The position numbers were made by a program, and so were the translations under genes. The notes beneath the pieces are model-generated. The model was given only the letters and a program-made list of their open reading frames with translations, did not search any database and was not told where the DNA came from. From NCBI RefSeq assembly GCF_003403295.1, contig NZ_QUWV01000071.1:1-64000 (forward strand): a stretch of DNA of 64,000 bases, given 5' to 3'. Numbering within the stretch: the first letter of the stretch is position 1; the number at the start of each line of letters is the position of its first letter. Source of the DNA: Komagataeibacter melaceti (GTDB lineage: Bacteria; Pseudomonadota; Alphaproteobacteria; Acetobacterales; Acetobacteraceae). Shown here one piece after another: positions 1 to 8,906 of the stretch.

Positions 1-42
1 CCCCCGCTTCAGGCCCCCCCCCTGAGGCGGGGGAGTTTTTTT
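1..42 (+). terminator. Rho-independent terminator of a gene left of the window
   Basis: A 13-bp GC-rich stem (1-13 pairs with 21-33) closes a seven-C loop and is followed by seven T residues (36-42). The T tract is on the + strand, so it ends a rightward gene lying before the window. Confidence 0.85.
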
Positions 43-118
43 ATGCGAACACCCCGGTTTCCTGCGCCGGTTCAGGGTTAGAGGCTGCTTAAAAGCAACT
101 TATTGATAAAAAATAATA

Positions 119-196
119 AAAGTTTCTGGGTGCTGCTTTTTTTTCAAAAAGGCAGCGTTTTCTGAAGCTTTTTGAAAAAAGCTTCACCAAAAACTT
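119..196. repeat. Cloverleaf-like intergenic repeat (nested inverted repeats)
   Basis: The outer arms AAGTTTCTGG (near 120-129) and CCAAAAACTT (187-196) are nearly complementary. They enclose two hairpins, 132-156 (GCTGC...GCAGC) and 163-186 (TGAAGCTTTTTGAAAAAAGCTTCA family). The whole could fold into a multi-arm structure. I recall similar elements being dispersed between genes of Komagataeibacter and Gluconacetobacter; that is memory, not a search. I found no second copy in this window. Confidence 0.6.
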
Positions 197-370
197 CCTT
201 ATGATTACAGGGCGTTTCTTGGATTGGTTCTATTGCTGTTTTATCCAGAAAAGCAGCTGGAAATTCCCGGTATTCCATCTGGATCAGGAACGCGGTCGCA
301 CTATCCGATAGTGCTCCATTGCCCGAAAATGACCCAGACCAGACGTTAGCCTGCTACACCAAGGCAGACG

Positions 371-1000
371 TCACACCAGCCTGTCATGCATGAAGTGGCT
401 TGCCGAAGCCGCCTGGGACAGGACCAGATGCCGGATTGCGGCTTCCGCCCCCAGATGCCAGCCATGGAACAGAAAGGCGCTCCCCACCAGCGCAGGCAGC
501 AGGTAAACCCATAGCGCCCTGGGCACGGGACCACATTTGAAGCCCAGCACCACCGCCGCGATCGACCCGATCATGGCCCCGGTCACCACTTCCGATACCG
601 TATGGGCATGCAGCACAAGCCGGGTATAGGCCATGACAGCAGCCACGAACATCAGGGGCAGCATGGTCAGGGTTGGCAGGCCGATAAACGCCTCCCGCCC
701 CATCATGATCAGCAGGCTTCCATAGACAAGGCAGGCCGAGGCTACATGGCCACTGGGGCTGAAAACGCGGGCCTGCATGAATACGGCATAATACAGGCCC
801 ATGATTTTCAGGACCAGCATGAGTGCGAGTGTCAGCACCACCGTCACGAGCCAGACGGAGGCGCCACGCCGCCATTCCCGCCAGACCATAACGGCCGCCA
901 CAGTCGCAACGACTGGCAGAATATCGCCCTGATCAGCAAAATCGGTGATGAAACGTATCATAACGAGACGTAATTTCCTGCCACCTGATCGATTCTGCAT
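371..1000 (-). CDS. PAP2-superfamily membrane phosphatase
   Basis: A 209-residue polytopic membrane protein with two of the three acid-phosphatase motifs of the PAP2 family: SPSGHVAS at residues 81-88 and R127-x5-H133-x3-E137. The last residue is normally Asp; here it is Glu. The first motif (K-x6-RP) is not clearly present. Five or six hydrophobic segments can be seen. Family members dephosphorylate lipid phosphates such as undecaprenyl pyrophosphate or phosphatidic acid at the membrane; the substrate here is unknown. An internal ATG at 961 (MIRFITDF) is an equally good start, since neither has a clear Shine-Dalgarno site. The gene stands alone. Confidence 0.8.
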   Translation of the reverse strand: MQNRSGGRKLRLVMIRFITDFADQGDILPVVATVAAVMVWREWRRGASVWLVTVVLTLALMLVLKIMGLYYAVFMQARVFSPSGHVASACLVYGSLLIMMGREAFIGLPTLTMLPLMFVAAVMAYTRLVLHAHTVSEVVTGAMIGSIAAVVLGFKCGPVPRALWVYLLPALVGSAFLFHGWHLGAEAAIRHLVLSQAASASHFMHDRLV

Positions 1001-1135
1001 ATCATATGGGCAGTTACCCGGCCAGCACTATCCCGAATACGCGACAGGAGCAGAAACTGGGCAGGCCGGGCGGAAAATCACCTGAAACACCCCTCACCAC
1101 AAACCGGGGCCATCAGTGCCATGCCGCCGCATGGT

Positions 1136-1182
1136 CCCGACAGGCCCACCGCCGCCGTCAGGGCGGGCGCAGGCCTGTCGGG
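1136..1182 (-). terminator. Long hairpin after the cytochrome c gene
   Basis: Perfect 11-bp arms (1136-1146 and 1172-1182, CCCGACAGGCC and its complement) lie just after the stop of the leftward cytochrome gene. The loop can form a second small GC hairpin. There is no T run, so this may be a weak terminator or an mRNA 3' stabiliser. Confidence 0.5.
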
Positions 1183-1200
1183 TAACAGGTTACGGGTTGA

Positions 1201-2523
1201 TCAGGGCGTTTTGGGTGTCTGCACGCGCTGTGCACCCACCTGCTCGGCCGTGACGCCATGGTCGCCGTTGCCGAAGGTTGCGGTCACATAATTGACCACG
1301 GCCGCGATTTCCGCATTGCTCAGGCGCTGCACGTCGGACTTTCCATCAAAGCCCGGCATATAGGCATGCACGCCATTCGCCGTGCGGTTCACACCCTCCA
1401 GCACGGTCATGATCAGGTTATCCGGGTGCCCGGAACCGACAACAGCGTTGTGGAACAGGGAAGGCACGTAGTGGTCACCCGTCCCCGCCCCGTTGTCGCC
1501 ATGGCAGGATGCGCAGTTGGCGTCATACACCCCCTTGCCGTCCATCGGGTTGAGGTTGTCGATGCGGGTGAGTTCGCCCGAGCGGATATCGGGCGTATCG
1601 AGGGCCTGCCCGGCACGAGCGCGCGCCGGATGCTCGCCATCATCCTCCTTGGCCGGGACCTGAAGGATATAGGCCGCCAGGGCATGCAGGTCCTCATCGG
1701 TCAGGTGGCTGGAGCTATGCTCGATCACTTCCCCCATCGGGCCGGCGGCCTGGCTCAGGCCATCCACATGGCCGGTGCGCAGGTAAGCCACCAGGTCATC
1801 TTCGCTCCAGTCCCCGATCCCGGTGGTCTTGCTGGATGTGATGTCAGGCGCATACCACCCCAGCAGCGAGGCACCGGCCAGGTAACTGTCCGTCTTCTCG
1901 CTCAGCATGACGTTGCGGGGCGTATGGCATGTGCCACAGTGTTCCAACGCATGGGCGAGGTATTTGCCACGCCGCAGCTTGTCAAACGTCGCCGCATCGC
2001 CCGTTTCCGGCTCGCTCTCCCCTGCCACAAGGTTCCAGATCGCCATGGTGATGCGCAGGTTGGCCGGGAAATTGAGTGATGTGGCGGGCGGGGTTTCGGC
2101 CACGGGTTTCACGTCGTGCATGAACCATGTGTACAATGCCGTCACATCATCATCCGTCATGCCGGAATAGGAGACATAGGGCATGGCAGGATAGAGGCGG
2201 CTGCCATCGCGGCGGACGCCGTGGCGCACGCTTTTCTCGAAATCCTGCAGCGTGTATTTACCGATCCCGTGGTCGGGATCGGGCGTGATGTTGGTTGAAA
2301 TGATATCACCCATCGGCGTGGTGATGCTCAGCCCCCCGGCAAAGGGCTGGCCACCGGGCCGGGTATGACAGGCGATACAGTCCCCTGCCGTGGCGACATA
2401 TTTGCCGCGCGCCAGCAGTTCGGCCGAAGGTTCATCCGCCCGGGCGGGTGCGGTGGACAGGGCGGCAAGCATCGCCCCTGCCCCCAGGGCCGGCCACAGG
2501 ATCTTGCGTGCAACATCAGGCAT
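1201..2523 (-). CDS. Triple-haem cytochrome c subunit of membrane FAD dehydrogenase
   Basis: A 440-residue exported cytochrome with an N-terminal signal peptide ending near ALSTAPARA. It has three CxxCH haem-binding motifs, at C49-H53 (CIACH), C196-H200 (CGTCH) and C337-H341 (CASCH). This is the electron-transfer subunit of acetic-acid-bacterial gluconate, 2-ketogluconate or sorbitol dehydrogenases. It takes electrons from the flavoprotein and passes them to ubiquinone in the cytoplasmic membrane. Its start overlaps the stop of the flavoprotein gene by 8 nt, so the two are translationally coupled. Family assignment is firm; the substrate of the complex is not settled by this subunit. Confidence 0.93.
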   Translation of the reverse strand: MPDVARKILWPALGAGAMLAALSTAPARADEPSAELLARGKYVATAGDCIACHTRPGGQPFAGGLSITTPMGDIISTNITPDPDHGIGKYTLQDFEKSVRHGVRRDGSRLYPAMPYVSYSGMTDDDVTALYTWFMHDVKPVAETPPATSLNFPANLRITMAIWNLVAGESEPETGDAATFDKLRRGKYLAHALEHCGTCHTPRNVMLSEKTDSYLAGASLLGWYAPDITSSKTTGIGDWSEDDLVAYLRTGHVDGLSQAAGPMGEVIEHSSSHLTDEDLHALAAYILQVPAKEDDGEHPARARAGQALDTPDIRSGELTRIDNLNPMDGKGVYDANCASCHGDNGAGTGDHYVPSLFHNAVVGSGHPDNLIMTVLEGVNRTANGVHAYMPGFDGKSDVQRLSNAEIAAVVNYVTATFGNGDHGVTAEQVGAQRVQTPKTP

Positions 2524-4153
2524 GGGAAAGTTCTTTTTTCAGCGTATCAGCAACACGCAGGGCGAGTGCCGCGACAGTCAGGGTGATATTGCCGGTCCCA
2601 ACCGAGGAGAAGACGGACGAACTCGCAATAAACAGGTTTTCGTGGTCATGCGTGCGGCAGAAGCCGTCCACCACGGAATCCTTCGGGTCGGTTCCCATGA
2701 TGGTGCTGCCCGCGGGATGGTCCTGCGGGAAGTAGCCCGGCGTCCACTGCTCGTCCGTGCCATGCATAAGGCCGATCAGTTCACGGAACAGGCCGCGGGT
2801 ATGTTCGCAGCTTTTCACCGTATATTCAGGCAGCTTGTAATAGACCTCGGGGTGCGGAATCCCCAGCATGTCCTTATGCGTGCTGCTGAGGGTGAGGCGG
2901 TTTTCCGGGTCGGCCAGCCCTTCGTTATGGCTGAACAGCCGGACGGTGTGGGAGGCGAGGTAGCGGATCTGCTCCTCAAGTTCACGCCCGACATAGCCCT
3001 TGGAAATGGCCAGCGCGGTGGCCAGGTCCACCTGGTTGTCATCCACCATGTGCACCAGATAGGCGCCGCGCTCGTTACGCCAGCTTCCATCACGGAAATT
3101 GTCGATCACGTTGGTTTCAAGCGGCCCCCTGCCCGGCCACAGCGCCTTGTCACCACTGATGAAGGTGACCTGCACCCCCGTATGGTCCATCATGTTACGG
3201 CCCACATGGCCCGAACTGTTGGCAATGCCGTCGGGGCTCTGCTCATCGGCTGAGACCAGCAGGAGCTTCGCAGTCTCGATACAATGTGCGGCGATAACGA
3301 AGTACTTGCCGGTTACGCGGTGCGATCCCTTGTCGGGATCGTAATAATGCACGGCGGTGACGCGCTTGTTGGCGCTGTCCCGCTCAATCTTGTACACAAC
3401 CGCGTTGGGGACGAAACGCGCGCCCGCCGCCTCGGCATGATAGACGGAATAGCTGCCGTTATACATTGCCCCGATCGGGCAGATGGGCATGCAGTTGTTA
3501 TGCCCCTCGCAGGTCGGGCGGTTGTCATAGGGCCGGGTGTTACGCGCCTGCGGCTCATGCACCACGCGGTAGGGCGTCTTTTCACTGATCAGCTTGCGGA
3601 ACTGCTGCGCCGCATATGAAATGGGCAGCGCCTCCATCGGGTAGGGCTGGCGGCGCGGTGAGCCGAGATCCTCACGCGCGGGGTCAGGACCGCAGACCCC
3701 CATCATCACTTCGGCCTGATAGTAGAACGGTTCCAGGTCGTCGTATTTCAGCGCCCAGTCGCGTCCCTGCCCGTAGCGGGTTTTCAGCTCGAAATCCGAT
3801 GGCAGGTAACGCCATGCGCACCCTGCCCAATGCCATGTCGTCCCGCCCATCATGCGCAGGTAAACCTGCTGGTAGGCCTCGGCATCGGGGCCGGTGGTGT
3901 GCAGGTAATCGTTGGGCGTGATCTGGTTGGGGGGATGCAGCGCCCACGGCACGGAAGGAAACGGCCCCTGATAGGACGGCTTGTTTTCAAGGTTGCGGAA
4001 ATTCTCGACAAAATGCTGCCGGTCCACACGCGGTCCCGCTTCCAGCACGATGACGGAAATGCCCGCCCGCACCAGTTCATTGGCAATGGAACTGCCCGCG
4101 ACACCGGAGCCGACGATGACGACGTCGGCCGAGAGGTCCTGTTCAGATGGCAT
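2516..4153 (-). CDS. FAD (GMC-type) large subunit of sugar-acid/polyol dehydrogenase
   Basis: A 545-residue flavoprotein of the GMC oxidoreductase family. The FAD-binding G-x-G-x-x-G is at residues 15-20 (VIVGSGVAGSS), and a C-terminal GMC segment with GTGN lies near 520. There is no signal peptide; in this complex the large subunit is thought to be exported with the Tat-bearing small subunit. It would oxidise D-gluconate, 2-keto-D-gluconate or D-sorbitol in the periplasm. The gene order small-large-cytochrome c matches the sldSLC, gndFGH and kgdSLC operons. Length alone does not decide the substrate; a phylogeny of large subunits would. Confidence 0.92.
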   Translation of the reverse strand: MPSEQDLSADVVIVGSGVAGSSIANELVRAGISVIVLEAGPRVDRQHFVENFRNLENKPSYQGPFPSVPWALHPPNQITPNDYLHTTGPDAEAYQQVYLRMMGGTTWHWAGCAWRYLPSDFELKTRYGQGRDWALKYDDLEPFYYQAEVMMGVCGPDPAREDLGSPRRQPYPMEALPISYAAQQFRKLISEKTPYRVVHEPQARNTRPYDNRPTCEGHNNCMPICPIGAMYNGSYSVYHAEAAGARFVPNAVVYKIERDSANKRVTAVHYYDPDKGSHRVTGKYFVIAAHCIETAKLLLVSADEQSPDGIANSSGHVGRNMMDHTGVQVTFISGDKALWPGRGPLETNVIDNFRDGSWRNERGAYLVHMVDDNQVDLATALAISKGYVGRELEEQIRYLASHTVRLFSHNEGLADPENRLTLSSTHKDMLGIPHPEVYYKLPEYTVKSCEHTRGLFRELIGLMHGTDEQWTPGYFPQDHPAGSTIMGTDPKDSVVDGFCRTHDHENLFIASSSVFSSVGTGNITLTVAALALRVADTLKKELSHA

Positions 4154-4168
4154 GGGGAAGCTCCGGGT

Positions 4169-4783
4169 TCAGGTGGGTTCTACAACGAATTTTGAAGGCG
4201 ACAGGGCAGGTTCCCCCGTTGGAACCGCCACTTCCGGCGGGGTCTTGGTCCAGTAGAACGGACCACCCGCGGCGTAGGTCTTGGGGTAGATGGCATCGCT
4301 GGTGATGTCGAACATCAGGGCCGAGCGATAGACCACGACCTTCTGGTCAGCCACGCCGCGGTACCAGCCGGTCATGATTTCATGGATCACGTCCTTGAAC
4401 ACCGGATCGGCATGTTCGGCGGCGGTGGCCAGTGCGCGGGCGCTGCTGAAATTCCCGCTTTCCATAAGCGCATGCAGCTTGCCTATCTGATCACGGCGCT
4501 CCGGGACCGCGTGGATGATCCCGGCATACAGGGCCTGGCTGATCTGCGGGTTGAGGGTTTCCCGGTCCGTCAGGCGCTTGGAAAGGGCGAGGAAAAGCGG
4601 GGCGACCGTGTCCTCATCAACCGTGGCGGCAAGCCCCGGGTTCGCGCCCACGGCCACCGTGGCCAGCCCCATCGCGCCAAGCAGCATATCGCGGCGCGAC
4701 ATGCGCAATGCCTGGGCCATGCGCATGCTGTTGGGGGTGGCCAGATGAATACGGGTGGAAGAACATGACCGGTCTGCAGCCAT
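4169..4783 (-). CDS. Small subunit of FAD-dependent sorbitol/gluconate dehydrogenase
   Basis: A 204-residue first gene of the dehydrogenase operon. A twin-arginine-like signal (SRRDMLLGA, residues about 29-37) precedes a hydrophobic stretch ending ANPGLA. The rest resembles the small-subunit family of membrane FAD dehydrogenases, with a Y-x-G-V segment and a Y...GG-P-x-Y-W segment. Its known role is as export escort and stabiliser of the flavoprotein. The next gene begins 15 nt downstream. The first in-frame ATG is far upstream of the Tat motif, and a later ATG at 4721 (MRMAQALRMSRRD) is possible. Confidence 0.85.
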   Translation of the reverse strand: MAADRSCSSTRIHLATPNSMRMAQALRMSRRDMLLGAMGLATVAVGANPGLAATVDEDTVAPLFLALSKRLTDRETLNPQISQALYAGIIHAVPERRDQIGKLHALMESGNFSSARALATAAEHADPVFKDVIHEIMTGWYRGVADQKVVVYRSALMFDITSDAIYPKTYAAGGPFYWTKTPPEVAVPTGEPALSPSKFVVEPT

Positions 4784-5154
4784 ATGGTGTCGCCTCTCAT
4801 GTCTGTCCAGCCGGGATGCCGGAAAGAACAGGCATGGCTGAGCGGGATGCAGTAATTAAGCACTATGGATACCGCTACGTAACGTGTTGTCGCAACCTCT
4901 CCGGCCCCTATATTAGCGAATGGCTGGTTCACGTCTGGTGTGCGACAGCATGGGGGCCGACTTTGACATATTACGTAATGACATAATTCCGGATATATAC
5001 TTCGTACGGCAATGAAACCCGCTTCTGTATCCATCACGACAATATCATCCGGAATTCAGGCCCCGGCCTCCCGTCAGGAAAATCGGCGTGACATTCTTGA
5101 TAATACCTCACGGGGGTATAAAGTCAGGGCCGGATGCATATTAGGAGCGCGGCA
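4784..5154. other. Divergent intergenic region, dehydrogenase operon / copA
   Basis: This 371-nt spacer must hold promoters for both flanking transcripts. I see a palindrome ATTACGTAAT near 4969-4978 and the CsoR-like operator at 5103-5119. No convincing ORF or RNA gene is present. Confidence 0.5.
5103..5119 (+). promoter_or_regulatory. CsoR-like copper operator before copA
   Basis: The 17-bp sequence ATACC-TCACGGG-GGTAT is an interrupted inverted repeat, close in form to the G-tract dyads bound by CsoR-family copper sensors in front of copZA operons. It overlaps a possible -10 (GATAAT, 5099-5104) and lies 36 nt before the copA start. No csoR gene is visible in the window. Confidence 0.5.
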
Positions 5155-7533
5155 GTGTCCCAGACCTTTGGCTTTCCTGTCGGCGGGATGAGCTGTGCGG
5201 CCTGCGCCGCGCGGATCGAAAAGATCCTCAACCGCCAGGATGGCGTGAAAGCCACGGTCAATTTCGCCTCGGGCCGTGTCCAGGTCATGCTGGAAAACCC
5301 TGCGGCCTCCATTGGCAATGTTGTATCAGCCATACGCAAGGCCGGTTTTACGGTGGCGGAACAAAGCGTGGACCTGTCCCTGACGGGCATGAGCTGCGCC
5401 AGTTGCGCCGCGCGGATCGAGAAGGTCCTGAACCGCCTCCCCCTGACACGGGCCAGCGTGAATTTCGCGGCCGAAAGGGCGCATGTCGTTTTCGTGCCCG
5501 GCATTGTCGAGCCGGACGCCATCATCAATCGGGTGGAAAAGGCCGGGTTCGGCGCGAAGCTGCTGGATAACAGCCTGAATAAGGATGAACACGCGCAGCG
5601 CGAACAGGCATGGCGGCGCGAGCGCAACGGCTTTCTCCTGACACTGGTGCTGTCGCTGCCTTTTTTCGCACAGATGGTGGCGATGCTGCTTGGCTTTACG
5701 GCCATGATGCCCGACTGGCTGCAATGCGCGCTGGCAACGCCGGTGCAGTTCTACTGCGCGCGCCACCTGTACCAGCGCGCCTGGAACGCGGTGCGTGGCG
5801 GCTCGGCCAACATGGATGTGCTTGTGGTACTGGGCACCAGCATTACCTATTTCTTCAGCACCGCCGTTATTGTGCTGGGCCTGAAGCAGCCGGTCTATTT
5901 TGAGGCCGATGTCGCCATCATCACGCTGATCTCACTGGGCAGGCTGATGGAAACCCGCGCCCGGGACCGGACCAGCGCCGGGATTGAAAGGCTGCTCCGG
6001 CTCCAGCCCCAGATCGCGCATGTGGAAAGCGATGGCGTGGTCATTGATCGCCCGGTGGCCGATGTGCGGGTGGATGACATCCTGATTGTCCGGCCGGGAG
6101 AAAGCATCCCGGTTGATGGCGAGGTCGTGGATGGTGCCTCCGACGTGAATGAGGCCATGCTGACGGGGGAAAGCCTGCCCGTACTGAAAAAGAACGCGGA
6201 CAAGGTCTTTGGCGGCACGATGAACACCACCGGCGCCCTGCGCATCCGGGCCACCGGTGTCGGGGCGGATACGGCGCTGGCGCATATCGTGAACATGGTA
6301 GAACAGGCGCAGGGGTCAAAGGCCAGCGTGCAGCGGCTGGCAGATCGGGTTTCGGCCATTTTTGTCCCGGCCGTGCTGATCCTTGCGCTGCTGACCTTCC
6401 TTGTCGGGTGGCTGGTGACAGACAACGCGACGTGGAGCCTTGTTTCAGCCGTGTCCGTTCTGGTCATCGCCTGCCCCTGCTCGCTTGGCCTGGCCACGCC
6501 CACGGCCATCATGGTTGGCACGGGACTGGGTGCGCGTGCGGGCATCCTGTTTCGCAACGCCAATGCGCTGGAACGGGCGGAAAAACTGACCACCATCATC
6601 ATGGACAAGACCGGCACCCTGACCGAAGGCCACCCCAGCGTAAGCGAGGTGCAGCCCGCACCCGGTATTGAGCCCGCGCACCTGCTGGCCATCGCCTACA
6701 CGCTGGAGAAGGATTCCGAACACCCGCTGGCCCGCGCCATCAGTGATTACGCCGTGGCGGCGGGAACCAGAGCCCTGCCGGTTACGCAGTTCAGGGCCCT
6801 GCCAGGCATGGGGGTTACGGCGCAGGTGGATGGGGCGCCAATCCATATCGGCTCCCCCCGTTTCATGCACGAAGCGGGCATACCGCTGGATGATGCCAGC
6901 GTTACCCGACTGGAACAGGCAGGCAGGACCGTTATTGTGGTGGCGGCGGATGCCCGCGTGCTGGGGTATATTGCCCTGTCCGACCGCCTGCGCGCTGACG
7001 CGGTTGAAACCGTTGCGGCGCTGCATAAGGCAGGTATCAGAATTGTGATGCTGACAGGCGACAACCAGCATGCGGCCGCAGTCGTGGCGCAACAGGTCGG
7101 GGTGGACGACTATCTGGCAGGCGTGCTGCCCGGTGACAAGGCCCATAATGTAGAGAAATACCGTGCCGCAGGGCAGACCGTGGGCATGGTGGGTGACGGC
7201 ATAAACGACGCCCCGGCCCTGGCGGCGGCGGATGTTGGTTTTGCCATTGGCGCAGGCGCTGCCATTGCGCTGGATACGGCGGATGTCGTGCTGATGAAAA
7301 GCGAACTGACCAGTGTGCTGGACGCCATTTCACTCTCGCGCGCGACACTGGCCAAGATCCGGCAGAACCTCTTTTTTGCTTTCATCTACAATATTCTTGG
7401 CCTGCCGCTGGCCGCCTTCGGCCTGCTCAACCCGATCGTAGCCGGGGCCGCGATGGCGATGAGTTCGGTATCGGTTGTCAGCAATTCGCTGCTTCTCAAC
7501 CGCTGGAAGGCGCCCTCCACCCGCCGTGGATAG
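5155..7533 (+). CDS. copA: Cu(I)-translocating P1B-type ATPase
   Basis: I chose the GTG at 5155 because AGGAG (5143-5147) sits 7 nt before it; an in-frame ATG at 5134 has no such site. The protein is about 792 residues. It has two nearly identical N-terminal heavy-metal domains with [13 protein letters not shown] and [13 protein letters not shown]. Transmembrane helices, the TGES actuator motif, the membrane CPC metal site (IACPCSLG), the DKTGT phosphorylation site, the HPL motif and [12 protein letters not shown] follow in the usual order. It exports Cu(I) from the cytoplasm using ATP. All catalytic motifs are intact. A copper-responsive operator lies directly upstream. Confidence 0.95.
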   Translation: MSQTFGFPVGGMSCAACAARIEKILNRQDGVKATVNFASGRVQVMLENPAASIGNVVSAIRKAGFTVAEQSVDLSLTGMSCASCAARIEKVLNRLPLTRASVNFAAERAHVVFVPGIVEPDAIINRVEKAGFGAKLLDNSLNKDEHAQREQAWRRERNGFLLTLVLSLPFFAQMVAMLLGFTAMMPDWLQCALATPVQFYCARHLYQRAWNAVRGGSANMDVLVVLGTSITYFFSTAVIVLGLKQPVYFEADVAIITLISLGRLMETRARDRTSAGIERLLRLQPQIAHVESDGVVIDRPVADVRVDDILIVRPGESIPVDGEVVDGASDVNEAMLTGESLPVLKKNADKVFGGTMNTTGALRIRATGVGADTALAHIVNMVEQAQGSKASVQRLADRVSAIFVPAVLILALLTFLVGWLVTDNATWSLVSAVSVLVIACPCSLGLATPTAIMVGTGLGARAGILFRNANALERAEKLTTIIMDKTGTLTEGHPSVSEVQPAPGIEPAHLLAIAYTLEKDSEHPLARAISDYAVAAGTRALPVTQFRALPGMGVTAQVDGAPIHIGSPRFMHEAGIPLDDASVTRLEQAGRTVIVVAADARVLGYIALSDRLRADAVETVAALHKAGIRIVMLTGDNQHAAAVVAQQVGVDDYLAGVLPGDKAHNVEKYRAAGQTVGMVGDGINDAPALAAADVGFAIGAGAAIALDTADVVLMKSELTSVLDAISLSRATLAKIRQNLFFAFIYNILGLPLAAFGLLNPIVAGAAMAMSSVSVVSNSLLLNRWKAPSTRRG

Positions 7534-7586
7534 GCATGTTCTCCCTACGTACGCCATGAATATTTTAGCTATATTTTGATAAATAT

Positions 7587-7616
7587 GATAACGAACATGC
7601 ATTACGGATCGTTATC
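7587..7616 (+). promoter_or_regulatory. 30-bp dyad upstream of a sigma-54 promoter
   Basis: Perfect 8-bp arms GATAACGA (7587-7594) and TCGTTATC (7609-7616) are separated by 14 nt. The dyad is centred about 50 bp upstream of the -24 element at 7651, a position suited to an enhancer-binding activator or a second regulator. The regulator is unknown. Confidence 0.45.
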
Positions 7617-7650
7617 GGGGTTGATGAACCGCATCAGGCAGGTCGTGCAG

Positions 7651-7665
7651 TGGCACGAATATTGC
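7651..7665 (+). promoter_or_regulatory. Sigma-54 (-24/-12) promoter before orphan gene
   Basis: TGGCACG-AATA-TTGC matches the RpoN consensus TGGCACG-N4-TTGC at every fixed position. It predicts a transcript starting near 7677, which excludes upstream in-frame starts of the following ORF and supports the start at 7810. Confidence 0.7.
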
Positions 7666-7809
7666 TTGGAATTGTGGATACGCAGCAGAATCCGCCGCTA
7701 TTCATTGCACGTTCACAACGTCGTTACCTTCCGGCCATTAGCGGAAATCAAAGAGACGGACAGCAGATATTTTCATTCGCGCATAAATCCTGACCAAAGA
7801 GGATCAGAC

Positions 7810-8151
7810 ATGCTTGATAATCCGTTCAAATCCGACATTGATTACAAGGAAGCCGCTGAACGTAGGGAAACCGACTATCAGGCATGGAAACTTTACGCCA
7901 GGCGGCTGGAAAAACAGTTGGCGGATGTAACGCGCAAACTGGCTGTCATGACCGCATCAGACACCGGCCACCGCGCACAGGTCCGGGCGATAAGCGAGAT
8001 GCACCCCCACAGTCCGCTCCTGGCCGCAACGGATGCCACGTTCGAAAATGGCAACCCCAAGCCCCATATCCGCCTTATATTTGAAAAGTCATTTGATAAC
8101 ATGCTGCGGATCTACGGTGTGCCCGATCCGCAATCACATCGCCTGAACTGA
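7810..8151 (+). CDS. Hypothetical protein, probably sigma-54 controlled
   Basis: A 113-residue soluble protein I do not recognise. The start is the ATG at 7810, preceded by AGAGGA (7798-7803) with 6-nt spacing; the open frame extends further upstream but lacks a ribosome site there. Residues about 10-50 are rich in charged residues and could form a helix or coiled coil (ERRETDYQAWKLYARRLEKQ). The C-terminal half contains HSPLLAATDATFENGN and HIRLIFEKSFDNMLRIYG. There is no signal peptide or membrane segment. A consensus sigma-54 promoter and a dyad lie upstream, so it may belong to a nitrogen- or NifA-type regulon although it sits some 25 kb from the nif island. Confidence 0.7.
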   Translation: MLDNPFKSDIDYKEAAERRETDYQAWKLYARRLEKQLADVTRKLAVMTASDTGHRAQVRAISEMHPHSPLLAATDATFENGNPKPHIRLIFEKSFDNMLRIYGVPDPQSHRLN

Positions 8152-8185
8152 TAACGCCGCCCGCCGAACATGACCGGAAAATATG

Positions 8186-8211
8186 GGAAACCATATGTTT
8201 CCACCATCGTT
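8186..8211 (+). promoter_or_regulatory. Possible ECF-sigma promoter before the YceI gene
   Basis: GGAAA-N17-CGTT resembles the GGAAC-N16/17-CGTT promoters of the alphaproteobacterial general stress sigma factor EcfG, with one mismatch. The same form occurs before the KGG-repeat gene at 21166-21191. The -35 part is also half of a palindrome, GGAAAC-CATAT-GTTTCC. Confidence 0.35.
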
Positions 8212-8294
8212 GTTTTTCACCTCCGGGCCTCACGATAATGATGTTGCCAGCAGGCCAGCCCCTGCATGATCCAGCACAGGCGGAGTATCGTTAC

Positions 8295-8906
8295 GTGAAA
8301 CACGGCATCCTTTCACTACCGCTGGCAGTTGTTGCGCTGTCCCTGCCCACACATGGTCCGGCTGCGGCACAGGCCATGACCAACCCCACGCAGGTCCAGT
8401 CCGGTACCTATCATGTTGAGCCGGAACATACGCAGGTTGCCTTTACGGTCCTGCATCTCGGGTTCACCAATTATCTGGGCCTGCTCTCCCATGCTTCCGG
8501 CACGCTGGAACTTGATGCGCATGATCCGTCACGCACGAAGCTGTCCGTCACCATTCCCGTGGACTCCGTACAGACCACAAACAGCAGACTGACCGGGGAA
8601 CTGAAGGGGGAACAGTGGTTTGACGCAGCCAGATTCCCCACCGCGACATTCACTTCCACCACAATCCGCCTGACGGGACAGGACGATGCCATTGTAACCG
8701 GCAACCTGACCCTGCATGGCGTCACGAAACCTGAAACGCTGCGGGTCCATTTCATCGGTGCGGGCATAAACGCGATGGATGGAAAATATACAGCCGGTTT
8801 CGAGGCCACGGCCACGATCAGGCGCAGCGACTTTGGCATAAAGATGTATGTGCCGCAGGTCAGCGATGACGTGCAACTGCGTATGTCAGGCGCTTTTGAG
8901 CGATAG
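8295..8906 (+). CDS. YceI-family periplasmic lipid-binding protein
   Basis: I favour the GTG at 8295, because AGGCGGAG lies just upstream and the protein then begins with a clean signal peptide (MKHGILSLPLAVVALSLP...AAAQA). An in-frame ATG at 8238 adds 19 residues before that peptide. The mature part has the YceI beta-barrel pattern: Y-x-V-E-x-E-H-T-Q-V-A-F near the N-terminus, then ...F-x-S-T..., a G-x-L-x-L-H-G-V-T-K-P segment, and a C-terminal RSDFGI. YceI proteins bind isoprenoid-type lipids in the periplasm and are often induced by alkaline, osmotic or acid stress. The gene is monocistronic. Confidence 0.9.
   Translation: MKHGILSLPLAVVALSLPTHGPAAAQAMTNPTQVQSGTYHVEPEHTQVAFTVLHLGFTNYLGLLSHASGTLELDAHDPSRTKLSVTIPVDSVQTTNSRLTGELKGEQWFDAARFPTATFTSTTIRLTGQDDAIVTGNLTLHGVTKPETLRVHFIGAGINAMDGKYTAGFEATATIRRSDFGIKMYVPQVSDDVQLRMSGAFER

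Noticed and set aside
7576-7809. N-terminal extension of the 113-aa orphan gene
   Set aside because: It would be translated from DNA holding the dyad and the sigma-54 promoter, and it lacks a ribosome site.
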